A DNA stretch of 10,214 nucleotides from Puniceicoccales bacterium (GTDB lineage: Bacteria; Verrucomicrobiota; Verrucomicrobiia; Opitutales; UBA953). The stretch covers positions 1-10,214 of the forward strand of contig JAITXH010000146.1 of NCBI GenBank assembly GCA_031284845.1. Reading direction: 5' to 3'. Numbering within the stretch: the first letter of the stretch is position 1; each line of letters opens with the position of its first letter. Below, piece by piece: positions 1 to 7,261 of the stretch. Below the pieces are notes generated by a model. That model worked only from the letters and a program-made list of their open reading frames with translations. It was not told the origin of the DNA and did no database searches. Made by a program: the position numbers and the translations under genes.

Positions 1-30
1 ACCCCTGTTCTGTCTTGTTCCCCAAATCCT

Positions 31-2802
31 ATGTCGAAACTCCCGTCTCTTTTTTTCCCCGCCCGCGCAGTGGCCCTCGTCGCGCTTGCGGCCTTCACTT
101 GCGACGCCGGTGCGGCGAAACTCAATGTCGAAAATCTGCGCGTCGAATACATCAAGGAGCCGCTCGGCATTGATGTCGCCAACCCCCGTTTCAGTTGGGA
201 AGTTTCTTCCGCGACACCCAACGCGAAACAAACCGCCTTTCGCCTCATGGTTGCCACGAGTGAGCCAGGGCGCAGCGAAGGGTTTCTGGAACCAGAAGAC
301 ACCGTATGGGAATATGCTTCTTCCGAAACCGACCCGACATCCTCCAGCAACCAAATCACCTACGCGGGCGACACTCTGCTCCCGTTCACGACTTACTACT
401 GGGCTGTCCGCGCCCTCGACAGCACCGGCGAGTTGACCGATGAGGCACCGCCCGTCGCCAAATTTACCACCGGCCCGCTTGCTCCAGCGGATTGGAAACC
501 TGCGCAATGGATTGGCGAGCCGCCGGATTCCCCCGCTGCCAAAATCGGGAAAGGCTACTACGGCGACCTCCCGCCCTCGCCTTATCTTCGCAAAGAAATC
601 AAGCTCACCAAACCCGTCCAAAGTGCGATTATCCACGCCTCGGCTCGCGGCGTTTATTATCTCTCCATTAACGGTAAAAAGGTCGGCGACCGCCAATTAT
701 CTCCGGAACGGACATCTTACAATAAACACACGATGTTCCAAAGCGACGACGTTACTGCGCTTCTGCAAAATGGAGCGAATGCCATCGGCGTCGAACTGGC
801 TGACGGCTGGTATGCCGGGGGTGTCTGGGCCAATCCCGACCGCGGCAAAAACTACGGTGCTTTGCGCAAATTTATCGCCCAATTGCGCGTTACTTACAAA
901 GACGGCAGCACGGATGTTTTCGCAACCGACGGCTCATGGAAATTCCTGCAAGAAGGCCCCCGCTCGCAAGTTTCCATCATGGGCGGCGAAACCTATACTG
1001 CAAAAAACGAACAACCCGGATGGGAAAAGGCCGGTTTCAACGATGCCGCTTGGAAAACTGCCACCGTCTATCCCGAAGAAAATGTGAACCTCGTTGCACA
1101 ACTTTGTGAACCCGTAAAAATCATTAAAGAAATAAAGCCAATCTCTGTAAAACCTGCCGGAAAAAATGCCTACATTTTTAATCTCGGGCAAAACATCACC
1201 GGCTGGTGCCGTTTGGAACTTCCCTATAACCCCGGAGGAAAAATCACCCTCCGTCACATCGAAGTGCTCAACGAAAACGGGACCATTTACACGGCCAATC
1301 TCCGGGCGGCGCGTCCGAATGATACTTACATCCCCGGCGATGAAAAAACAATCGCGTATGAACCCCGCTTCACCTTCCACGGCTTCCAATACATCCAAGT
1401 GGAAGGTTTGACACAACCACCGACACTTGAAAGCCTTACCGGAAAAGTCGTCACTTCCTCCATGCCGGAAACCGGCGCATTGGAAACCTCGAATAAAGAC
1501 GTCAACAAGCTTTGGGAAAACATCCGTTGGTCACAGTGGGACAATCAACTTTCCATCCCCACGGACTGCCCCCAGCGCGATGAGCGCGAAGGCTGGACGG
1601 CGGATGCGCAGGTGTTTTCCCAATGCGCCATTTACAATCTCGACATGGCCGCTTTTTACACAAAGTGGGCGAGAGACATCCGCGACGATCAGCTTTCCAA
1701 CGGCTTGTTTCCCGATGTCGTCCCCCTCGGCAAAGCGCGCCAATGGGCAGGCGCTCCCGGTTGGGCAGACGCCGGTGTTATCATCCCGTGGCGCGTTTAT
1801 GAAAACTACGGTGACACAAAAATTCTTGAACAATCTTTTGATTCCATGAAGCGCTACGTGGAATATATCCAAAACAACAACAAGAATCTTCTCTGGCAAA
1901 AGAAACGTTTTCACGATTACGGCGACTGGCTCCACGGCGACACGTTTAAGGGCAAAGGCGGTTACCCCAAAAAGGGAGCGGAAATCCCCAAAGAAGTTTT
2001 CGCCACCGCCTATTTTTATTATTCTACAGCAATCACGGCTTCCACCGCAAAAGTTCTTGGAAAAACCGAAGAGTATAAGAAATATACCGCGCTCGCCGAA
2101 GATATTAAAAAAGCATTTAATGCCGCTTATGTCTCCGAGGATGGCACCGTTCGCGGCAACACACAAGGCGGCTACGCGATGGTGTTGAACCTGCGCTTGA
2201 TTCCCGATGAATTGCGCCCCGCCGCCGTGCGTAAATTAGTAGAGGGGATAAAAGCCTACGACGGACGCCTCTCCACGGGCTTTCACAGCACGATCTGGAT
2301 GATGAAAGAACTCGCCGAAAACGGCCAAATGGATGAGGCGTATAAGCTGCTTCTCAGCCGCCGTTTCCCCTCTTGGTTTTATTCCATAGACCAAGGCGCG
2401 ACAACGATTTGGGAACGTTGGGACGGTTATGTCAAAGGGCACGGCTTTCAAAGTCCCGGCATGAACTCCTTCAATCACTACTCACTCGGTGCTGTCGGTG
2501 AATGGATGTATGCCTATCTCCTCGGAATCAAGCGCGATGCTGCTTCTCCCGGTTGGCGCCATTTCTTCATCGCTCCCCAGCCCGGCGGCGATCTCACATG
2601 GGCCAAGGGCAGTTATCATGCCATTACCGGGAAGATTGAGGTTTCATGGAAAATCAACGCAACGGATGGCACTTTTACACTTGAGGCTGTTGTCCCTGCG
2701 AACACCTCCGCCACAGTCGTGTTGCCTTTTGGCGGCGGCAAACACGAAGTCGGTTCCGGCAAACATACATGGTCGGTGCCGTCGAAAAAGGCGGCGATCT
2801 GA
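31..2802 (+). CDS. Secreted GH78 alpha-L-rhamnosidase
   Basis: The 923-residue product should hydrolyse terminal alpha-L-rhamnose from glycans or plant glycosides by an inverting mechanism, outside the cytoplasm. Residues 1-29 form a Sec-type signal peptide (hydrophobic core about 12-23). The order matches bacterial GH78 enzymes: N-terminal Ig/fn3-like domain about 30-148 (opening LRVEYIKEPLGIDVANPRFS), rhamnosidase N domain about 180-350 (with ELADGWYAGG at 255-264), a beta domain about 365-470, an (alpha/alpha)6 barrel about 475-835, and a C-terminal beta sandwich about 837-910. The PTDCPQRDEREGWTADAQ segment (510-527) is the family's catalytic signature; E518 is the likely general acid. 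E795 in TTIWERWDGY is a candidate for the second carboxylate. Length is normal and no break is visible. The start follows a pyrimidine-rich stretch with no SD and is the one that yields the signal peptide. The family call is firm; the natural substrate is not known. Confidence 0.95.
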   Translation: MSKLPSLFFPARAVALVALAAFTCDAGAAKLNVENLRVEYIKEPLGIDVANPRFSWEVSSATPNAKQTAFRLMVATSEPGRSEGFLEPEDTVWEYASSETDPTSSSNQITYAGDTLLPFTTYYWAVRALDSTGELTDEAPPVAKFTTGPLAPADWKPAQWIGEPPDSPAAKIGKGYYGDLPPSPYLRKEIKLTKPVQSAIIHASARGVYYLSINGKKVGDRQLSPERTSYNKHTMFQSDDVTALLQNGANAIGVELADGWYAGGVWANPDRGKNYGALRKFIAQLRVTYKDGSTDVFATDGSWKFLQEGPRSQVSIMGGETYTAKNEQPGWEKAGFNDAAWKTATVYPEENVNLVAQLCEPVKIIKEIKPISVKPAGKNAYIFNLGQNITGWCRLELPYNPGGKITLRHIEVLNENGTIYTANLRAARPNDTYIPGDEKTIAYEPRFTFHGFQYIQVEGLTQPPTLESLTGKVVTSSMPETGALETSNKDVNKLWENIRWSQWDNQLSIPTDCPQRDEREGWTADAQVFSQCAIYNLDMAAFYTKWARDIRDDQLSNGLFPDVVPLGKARQWAGAPGWADAGVIIPWRVYENYGDTKILEQSFDSMKRYVEYIQNNNKNLLWQKKRFHDYGDWLHGDTFKGKGGYPKKGAEIPKEVFATAYFYYSTAITASTAKVLGKTEEYKKYTALAEDIKKAFNAAYVSEDGTVRGNTQGGYAMVLNLRLIPDELRPAAVRKLVEGIKAYDGRLSTGFHSTIWMMKELAENGQMDEAYKLLLSRRFPSWFYSIDQGATTIWERWDGYVKGHGFQSPGMNSFNHYSLGAVGEWMYAYLLGIKRDAASPGWRHFFIAPQPGGDLTWAKGSYHAITGKIEVSWKINATDGTFTLEAVVPANTSATVVLPFGGGKHEVGSGKHTWSVPSKKAAI

Positions 2803-2883
2803 GGCACGGAGCCTTCGTCGCTTCCAATGAGTTTCTCCACGCAGGCCTCTGGCCCGCAAAACTGCACGTAACACAAATCCAAC

Positions 2884-4341
2884 ATGGCAAACTCCGCTTC
2901 TTCTCTCTCGCAAACCCCGGCCACGCCGACTACGCGCCGAGCCTTCGTCCGCACGTTGACCCGCGCTTCGCTCGCCGCCGTCGCCGCCCCGTGGATCATC
3001 CCGTCGGGCATCGTCCGCGCTCAGGATGGCCAACCGGTGCCGTCCAACCGCACGACTTTCGCTCTCATCGGTTGCGGCAACATGGGACCTCAGGGCCTCA
3101 ACGCCGTCATCAAAAACAAAAACGCCAAGGTCATCGCTACCTGCGACACCTTCCGTGATCGTGCCGAAAAAATCCGAGATGGCGTGGACAAGGAATACGG
3201 CGGCAAGGGCTGCACCGCCTATCAGGATTATCGCGAGCTGCTCGCCCGCAAAGATCTTGACTGTCTTGAAATCGCGACCGGCGACTATTGGCATGTGCCG
3301 CTCGGTATCGCCGCCATTCGAGCAGGGAAAGATATCTACATCGAAAAACCGCTCGGCATCGCCGTGAACTGGGCCAAAGTCCTGCGCGACGAAATCAACA
3401 AGCGCAAAGCCGTCTTCCAACTTGGCACTTGGCAGCGTTCCCGCCCGCACTATCGCAAAGCCTGCGAGCTTGTCCGCAACGGCGTCATCGGTGACATCAA
3501 GCGCGTCGAAGTCTGGAGTCCCTGTCTCGCCGCAGACGGCATTTTCGACCCCAACAGCAAAGCCAGCAAATTACATCGCGACACGACGGAGATACCCGTG
3601 CCCGCCACGCTCAATTATGACATCTGGACCGGTCCCGCAGCCAAGCGCCCCTGCACGAAGGCGCGCCTGCTGCCCGACGCCATTTATCATTCGTCCGACT
3701 ATGCCATCGGCTACATCGCCGGCTGGGGCGTTCACCCTATTGACATTGCGCAATGGGGTCTCGGCGCGGACAACGCGGCTCCTGTTCTTTACAAGGGAAC
3801 GGGTCGTTCCGCAGACACCCCCGGCCTTTTCGACACGCTCGCCCTGTGGGATGTTGAGTGCCAATACGCCAACGGCATCGAGTTGCGCTTTATGGACAGG
3901 GTAACCGCCGCTCCCATCGCCAAAAAATATCTTCGGCGCTTTCAAGAAGACGGCACCACCTTCTTTGGCACCAAGGGCTGGATCAGTGTTGACCGCACCC
4001 ACGCTCAGGCCAGCGACCCAGAAATCCTGAAGACGGAATTGCCCGAAAACGCCATCCGTCTTTATGCTGACAAAACGCCCGTTGCCCAGGTTGCCGGACG
4101 CCGCCGCACATGGAAGGCCGATAGCCACTGGGATAACTTCATTGACTGCGTGAGGACGCGCAAGCCGACCATCAACACCATCGAGAGCGCCTTCAACGAC
4201 GACATCGTCAGCCATCTCTCGAACATCGCTGCCAAAACAGGGCGCACCATCAAGTGGGACCCCAAGGCTGAGACGATTCCCGATGACGCCGAGGCGGCGA
4301 AGCTCCTTGACCGTGTCCCGCGGGAGCCGTGGGGATTCTAA
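2884..4341 (+). CDS. Tat-exported Gfo/Idh/MocA family oxidoreductase (first copy)
   Basis: This is a 485-residue NAD(P)-dependent sugar or cyclitol dehydrogenase-type protein. The N-terminus has a twin-arginine signal: TRRAFVR (17-23), then a hydrophobic stretch to about 40 and a likely cleavage near VRAQ (44-47). The Rossmann domain follows, with GCGNMG at 63-68 for dinucleotide binding and EKP at 154-156, whose lysine is usually catalytic. The C-terminal alpha/beta domain carries GWGVHPIDIAQWG (280-292), where H284 and D287 match the family's active-site HxxD. The protein is longer than a typical 330-390-residue family member because of the leader and an insert around 212-270, as is common in PVC-group versions. 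It lies 81 bases after the rhamnosidase, which suggests co-transcription. The ATG lacks an SD; it is preferred because it retains the complete Tat leader. Substrate and reaction direction cannot be read from the sequence. Confidence 0.92.
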   Translation: MANSASSLSQTPATPTTRRAFVRTLTRASLAAVAAPWIIPSGIVRAQDGQPVPSNRTTFALIGCGNMGPQGLNAVIKNKNAKVIATCDTFRDRAEKIRDGVDKEYGGKGCTAYQDYRELLARKDLDCLEIATGDYWHVPLGIAAIRAGKDIYIEKPLGIAVNWAKVLRDEINKRKAVFQLGTWQRSRPHYRKACELVRNGVIGDIKRVEVWSPCLAADGIFDPNSKASKLHRDTTEIPVPATLNYDIWTGPAAKRPCTKARLLPDAIYHSSDYAIGYIAGWGVHPIDIAQWGLGADNAAPVLYKGTGRSADTPGLFDTLALWDVECQYANGIELRFMDRVTAAPIAKKYLRRFQEDGTTFFGTKGWISVDRTHAQASDPEILKTELPENAIRLYADKTPVAQVAGRRRTWKADSHWDNFIDCVRTRKPTINTIESAFNDDIVSHLSNIAAKTGRTIKWDPKAETIPDDAEAAKLLDRVPREPWGF

Positions 4342-4433
4342 AACCTGCCCATAATCTTGCGAGGGTAGCCTCCCTCAAGGCAGGGGAGGAGTTTTTTATA
4401 AGCCCCAAGCATCTTATTGTTTTTCCCGTTTTT
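4342..4433 (+). promoter_or_regulatory. Leader with mutually exclusive hairpins, one terminator-like
   Basis: This 92-base gap lies between the first oxidoreductase and the propeller gene. Two foldings compete for the same bases. In one, CCTGCC (4344-4349) pairs with GGCAGG (4379-4384), enclosing a smaller hairpin GAGGG (4361-4365)/CCCTC (4372-4376). In the other, CCTCCC (4369-4374) pairs with GGGAGG (4384-4389), followed after two bases by six T (4392-4397), which resembles an intrinsic terminator. The arrangement is that of an attenuator, but the stems are short and no ligand domain or leader peptide was recognised. It could also be a simple partial terminator between operon genes. The purine-rich GGGGAGGAG here is too far (over 40 bases) from the ATG at 4434 to act as its SD. 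Confidence 0.35.
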
Positions 4434-5582
4434 ATGCTGAAACTTCTGCATCCGTCTTTCTCCGCCTGCATCGCGACATTTGTCCTGTTCGCGGCAGTCG
4501 TGCTTTTGCCTGTGCCATCTCTCGCAGGCCCGGTAAAAACGTCTTCCTTCGTAACGCCGCTTGCCGGAGACAACTCAGCAATTGACGCCGCGACTCTGGC
4601 GAAATGGAGCGCACCCTATCGCGGTTGGACTTACCACCCCGATCCCATTATCCCCGCCAATTTCAAAGTCCCGGGCACTCCCGCCTTTCGCAATTTCGAC
4701 TGCCCGTGCGTCTATCAACTGCCCGACAAACCGGACATTTGGTATATGGCTTTCATCGGCTTCAACGGCAAGGGCTACAACTCCTTCGTCGTCGAAAGCG
4801 ACGACCTGATTCACTGGAAAAATCCGCGACTTGCGCTGGGCTTCGGCCCGGAGGGTGCGTTTGATTTCGGCGGCAGTGTGATTGGCGCATTTTTATACGA
4901 AAGCTGGGATGTCAACGCCCCGCGCATCCTAAAAAAGAAGGACGGGAAATACTGGACGCTCTACGGTGCGTATCCCCGGCAAGGTGCTTACGAATTGCGC
5001 CCGGGCTACGAAGGAATCGCCGAGAGCGACGATGGCATTCAATGGCGCCGCGCCTCCAGCGAACCTATCCTCTCTGTGTTCCAGAAAGACCGCAAGGCAT
5101 GGGAGAAAGACTGCATTTATCAACCTTGGCTCGTGGAGCACGATGGCACCTATTATAATTTCTATAACGCCGCTGCCGGCTCCGTCGAACGCTCCGGCGT
5201 CGCATTCTCCAAAGATTTATTTCATTGGGAGCGTTACCCTGCCAATCCGGTTCTCGATGTCCGGCGCGGCGGCTATGATTCCAAGTTCGCCTCCGACCCG
5301 AAGGTTTTCCGCGACGGCGACCACTGGACGATGTTTTACTTTGGCTTGGGGAAAGGCGGAGCGAGCATCATGATCGCCTTTTCGCGAGACCTATTGCAGT
5401 GGACTGCCGACCCGGTGCCGCTCTACAAATTTGGCGGCCATCCCACCGGTCTGGATAAACAATATGCGCATAAAATCTCGCTCGTCTTCAACCCCAAGGA
5501 CAACACGTTTTACATGTATTACTGCGCCACCGGCAACAAAGGGCGAACGATCGGGTTGTTGAAAAACACCGTCACGCCATAA
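4434..5582 (+). CDS. Secreted five-bladed beta-propeller glycosidase-like protein (GH43/GH32-like superfamily)
   Basis: The 382-residue product has a Sec signal peptide (1-31, core about 12-28, likely cleavage after SLA). The rest shows repeated blade-like units of the GH43/GH32/GH68/GH117/GH130 fold: an aspartate in NFDCPCVYQ (D89), WYMAFIGF (103-110), ESDDLIHWKN (121-130), KYWTLYGAY (172-180), ESDDGIQW (197-204), YQPWLVEHDGTYYNFYNA (229-246), SKDLFHWER (259-267), ASDPKVFRDGDHWTMFYFG (286-304) and SRDLLQW (317-323). D89, D226 and D288 are plausible active-site acids. I cannot place it in a numbered family, so activity is only inferred. A GTG at 4329 in the same frame would add 35 residues ahead of the signal peptide and overlap the previous gene, so ATG 4434, which starts the signal peptide directly, is preferred. 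Its neighbours suggest a role in removing side-chain sugars. Confidence 0.8.
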   Translation: MLKLLHPSFSACIATFVLFAAVVLLPVPSLAGPVKTSSFVTPLAGDNSAIDAATLAKWSAPYRGWTYHPDPIIPANFKVPGTPAFRNFDCPCVYQLPDKPDIWYMAFIGFNGKGYNSFVVESDDLIHWKNPRLALGFGPEGAFDFGGSVIGAFLYESWDVNAPRILKKKDGKYWTLYGAYPRQGAYELRPGYEGIAESDDGIQWRRASSEPILSVFQKDRKAWEKDCIYQPWLVEHDGTYYNFYNAAAGSVERSGVAFSKDLFHWERYPANPVLDVRRGGYDSKFASDPKVFRDGDHWTMFYFGLGKGGASIMIAFSRDLLQWTADPVPLYKFGGHPTGLDKQYAHKISLVFNPKDNTFYMYYCATGNKGRTIGLLKNTVTP

Positions 5583-5615
5583 AGGAAAACCTCAGGCTTA
5601 TTTCACTTTTTCTCC

Positions 5616-6509
5616 ATGCTATTCCATCGTTTCCAAGGTCCTTTGCTCGCCGTTTGTGCGACATTTTTATCTCTCGTGTCGCCGCTTTTGTGCGCCGCCG
5701 AAAACGCGCCCGCCGCGCCCGAACGCCCGCCGTTTTTCGCCGTGTGCATGGACACTCACGACTCGAAAAAACGCAATCTCGACCAGCAACACGAATTGCT
5801 CGCCAGCCTCGGCTACGACGGCATGAAACACCTCGGGCTGAAAAATCTCGCCGCCCGCGTTGCCTCGGCAGAACGCCACAAGCTGCGCGTGGTGATGGTT
5901 TATTGGTCGGTCAACGTCTCCGCCAAACGCCCCGTCCCGCCCGATCTCGCACAGACCCTCGAATGCCTGAAAGGGAAGGGGACGATGCTCGCGTTGAACC
6001 TCGAAGGCGGCAAGCCGTCCGACGCCGCGTTCGACGCGAAGGCAGCCGACGTCATCCGCGAAGTTTTGAAAATCACCGGGCCGCTGGGGGTGCGCGTCGT
6101 GCTTTACCCGCACTACAGGAGCCTCGTCGAGACGGTGGCGGATTGTGTGCGCGTCGCTCAGCCCTTCACGCCGGAACAAGTCGGCGTCGTTTTCAACCTT
6201 TGTCACTGGGGCGCGGTGGAGTCTAAGACCACCGACCTCTCATCCGTCATCAAGCTGGCGCGTCCCCGTTTGGCAGCGGTCATCACCAACGGCATGGATA
6301 AACCGGAGGAAATGCGTAAATCGCAAGCGGACATGTTCAAACGCTGGATTCAACCGCTCGACTCGGGCTCATTTGACCAAAGGCAACTTTTTGAGGCACT
6401 GGATGCGGCGGGCTGGCGCGGGCCGGTGGGCGTGCAGAGTTTTGGCATCCGCGGCGACGCACAGGTCTATTTGACGCGCTCGATAAAGAAATGGCGCGAA
6501 CTGCGGTAA
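5616..6509 (+). CDS. Exported TIM-barrel protein, sugar phosphate isomerase/epimerase superfamily
   Basis: This 297-residue protein belongs to the xylose isomerase-like TIM-barrel superfamily (AP endonuclease 2 fold). Residues 1-28 form a Sec signal peptide; LLCA at 24-27 is a poor lipobox because leucine, not a small residue, precedes the cysteine. Barrel strands carry likely metal or active-site residues: ALNLEGG (E130), VLYPHY (H166), VVFNLCHWG (N194, H197) and PVGVQSFG (Q274). In cytoplasmic relatives the last position is usually glutamate; here it is glutamine. The export signal argues against a phosphorylated intracellular substrate, so an isomerase, epimerase or eliminase role on a free or keto sugar made by the neighbouring oxidoreductases is more likely, as inference. 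It begins 33 bases after the propeller gene. The start follows a TTTCACTTTTTCTCC tract with no nearby SD. Confidence 0.85.
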   Translation: MLFHRFQGPLLAVCATFLSLVSPLLCAAENAPAAPERPPFFAVCMDTHDSKKRNLDQQHELLASLGYDGMKHLGLKNLAARVASAERHKLRVVMVYWSVNVSAKRPVPPDLAQTLECLKGKGTMLALNLEGGKPSDAAFDAKAADVIREVLKITGPLGVRVVLYPHYRSLVETVADCVRVAQPFTPEQVGVVFNLCHWGAVESKTTDLSSVIKLARPRLAAVITNGMDKPEEMRKSQADMFKRWIQPLDSGSFDQRQLFEALDAAGWRGPVGVQSFGIRGDAQVYLTRSIKKWRELR

Positions 6510-6572
6510 GAGAGACACGGCCCAGCAAAAAACCGTTTGCGCCTCTGCAAAAAATACTCACCGTCTCGCTTC

Positions 6573-6833
6573 ATGCCTGAACTCTCACGCTTTTTTGGCA
6601 TCATAATTACCATGTATTGGAGTGACCACCAACCGCCCCATTTTCATGCACGTTATGGCGATCAGGAGGTCACGGTGGAAATCGCGACTGGCCGCATATT
6701 GAAGGGCACCTTCTCCGCCCGGGCGCGAAAGCTGGTGCAAGAATGGTATCTCCTGCATCAGGCCGAACTTCAAGAATGCTGGGATTTGGCTCAGAAAGAC
6801 CAACCACTCAAAAAAATCCAACCACTCGACTAA
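6573..6833 (+). CDS. DUF4160 domain protein
   Basis: This 86-residue protein is a nearly bare DUF4160 domain. The family hallmarks are visible: PELSRFFGIIITMYWSDH at 2-19, the PPHFHARYGD motif at 21-30, a short strand pair with EIATGRILKG (36-45), then a helical C-terminus with W59 and W70. No signal peptide or membrane segment is present, so it should be cytoplasmic. The molecular role of the family is unsettled; it commonly sits beside DUF2442 proteins, as here, and such pairs are sometimes listed as candidate toxin-antitoxin or regulatory modules. An upstream in-frame ATG at 6537 would add 12 residues not typical of the family, so 6573, which starts with MPELSRFFG, is preferred. The stop is one base before the next ATG, implying translational coupling. 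Confidence 0.85.
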   Translation: MPELSRFFGIIITMYWSDHQPPHFHARYGDQEVTVEIATGRILKGTFSARARKLVQEWYLLHQAELQECWDLAQKDQPLKKIQPLD

Positions 6834-6834
6834 G

Positions 6835-7233
6835 ATGAACGACACCGACGCAACAGGCGCACGATTCCCGATTCCTCCCGATATGCTTAGTGCAACCTAT
6901 CTGGGCGATTATCGCATTGCATTTGTTTTTGCCGACGGCACCTGCGGCGTCGTTGATCTCGAGAAACGAATTGGAAATGGCATTTTTGAACCGCTTAAGG
7001 ACATCAGTTATTTTCGTCGTTTCCGGCTTAACCGTGATACGCGAACGATAGAATGGCCCAATCAAGCCGACCTTGCTCCCAGCTACCTTTATGAGCGGAC
7101 TTTGGAAGCGCGGCCCTTGGTGCCGCAGACCTCCATTTCGAGCCCCACTACCGCTAAGCGTAGCAGCACACGCCTCTCCGCTGTCCGCCGAAAAACGCCA
7201 TCGAGGGCGACCGCTGCCAAGGTATTGGCTTAA
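6835..7233 (+). CDS. DUF2442 domain protein with basic C-terminal tail
   Basis: This is a 132-residue cytoplasmic protein. Residues about 18-88 match DUF2442: ATYLGDYRIAFVFADGT (20-36), VVDLEKRI (39-46), a phenylalanine and arginine-rich middle (LKDISYFRRFRL, 54-65) and the closing TIEWPNQADLAPSYLYE (71-87). It starts one base after the DUF4160 stop (TAAGATG) and should be made with it. Residues about 91-132 form a low-complexity tail rich in Ser, Thr, Arg, Lys and Ala that is not part of the usual domain, which tends to end soon after the LYE segment. The tail may be a flexible basic extension, or the reading frame may simply run on after loss of an earlier stop. Biochemical function is unknown; a partner role to DUF4160 is inferred from adjacency. 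Confidence 0.82.
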   Translation: MNDTDATGARFPIPPDMLSATYLGDYRIAFVFADGTCGVVDLEKRIGNGIFEPLKDISYFRRFRLNRDTRTIEWPNQADLAPSYLYERTLEARPLVPQTSISSPTTAKRSSTRLSAVRRKTPSRATAAKVLA

Positions 7234-7261
7234 CAAAACACCCATCTCAATTTTTCCCCCC

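Noticed and set aside
2644..3450. Long open frame on the minus strand (268 codons) across the end of the rhamnosidase and start of the first oxidoreductase
   Set aside because: It lies antisense to two convincing genes, spans their boundary, and its translation shows no family motif.
4350..4355. CATAAT as a possible -10 promoter element before the propeller gene
   Set aside because: No acceptable -35 element at the right distance, and it lies within the outer stem-loop; one hexamer is not enough.
4329..4433. GTG start at 4329 for the propeller gene
   Set aside because: It would overlap the previous gene and place 35 residues, translated from the hairpin leader, in front of an otherwise well-formed signal peptide.
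5667..6206. Minus-strand open frame of 179 codons within the TIM-barrel gene
   Set aside because: Shadow of a high-GC coding region; the forward frame has a signal peptide and recognisable barrel motifs.
7073..7261. Earlier in-frame ATG for the second oxidoreductase at 7073
   Set aside because: It lies within the DUF2442 gene and would put about 63 unrelated residues before the Tat leader.
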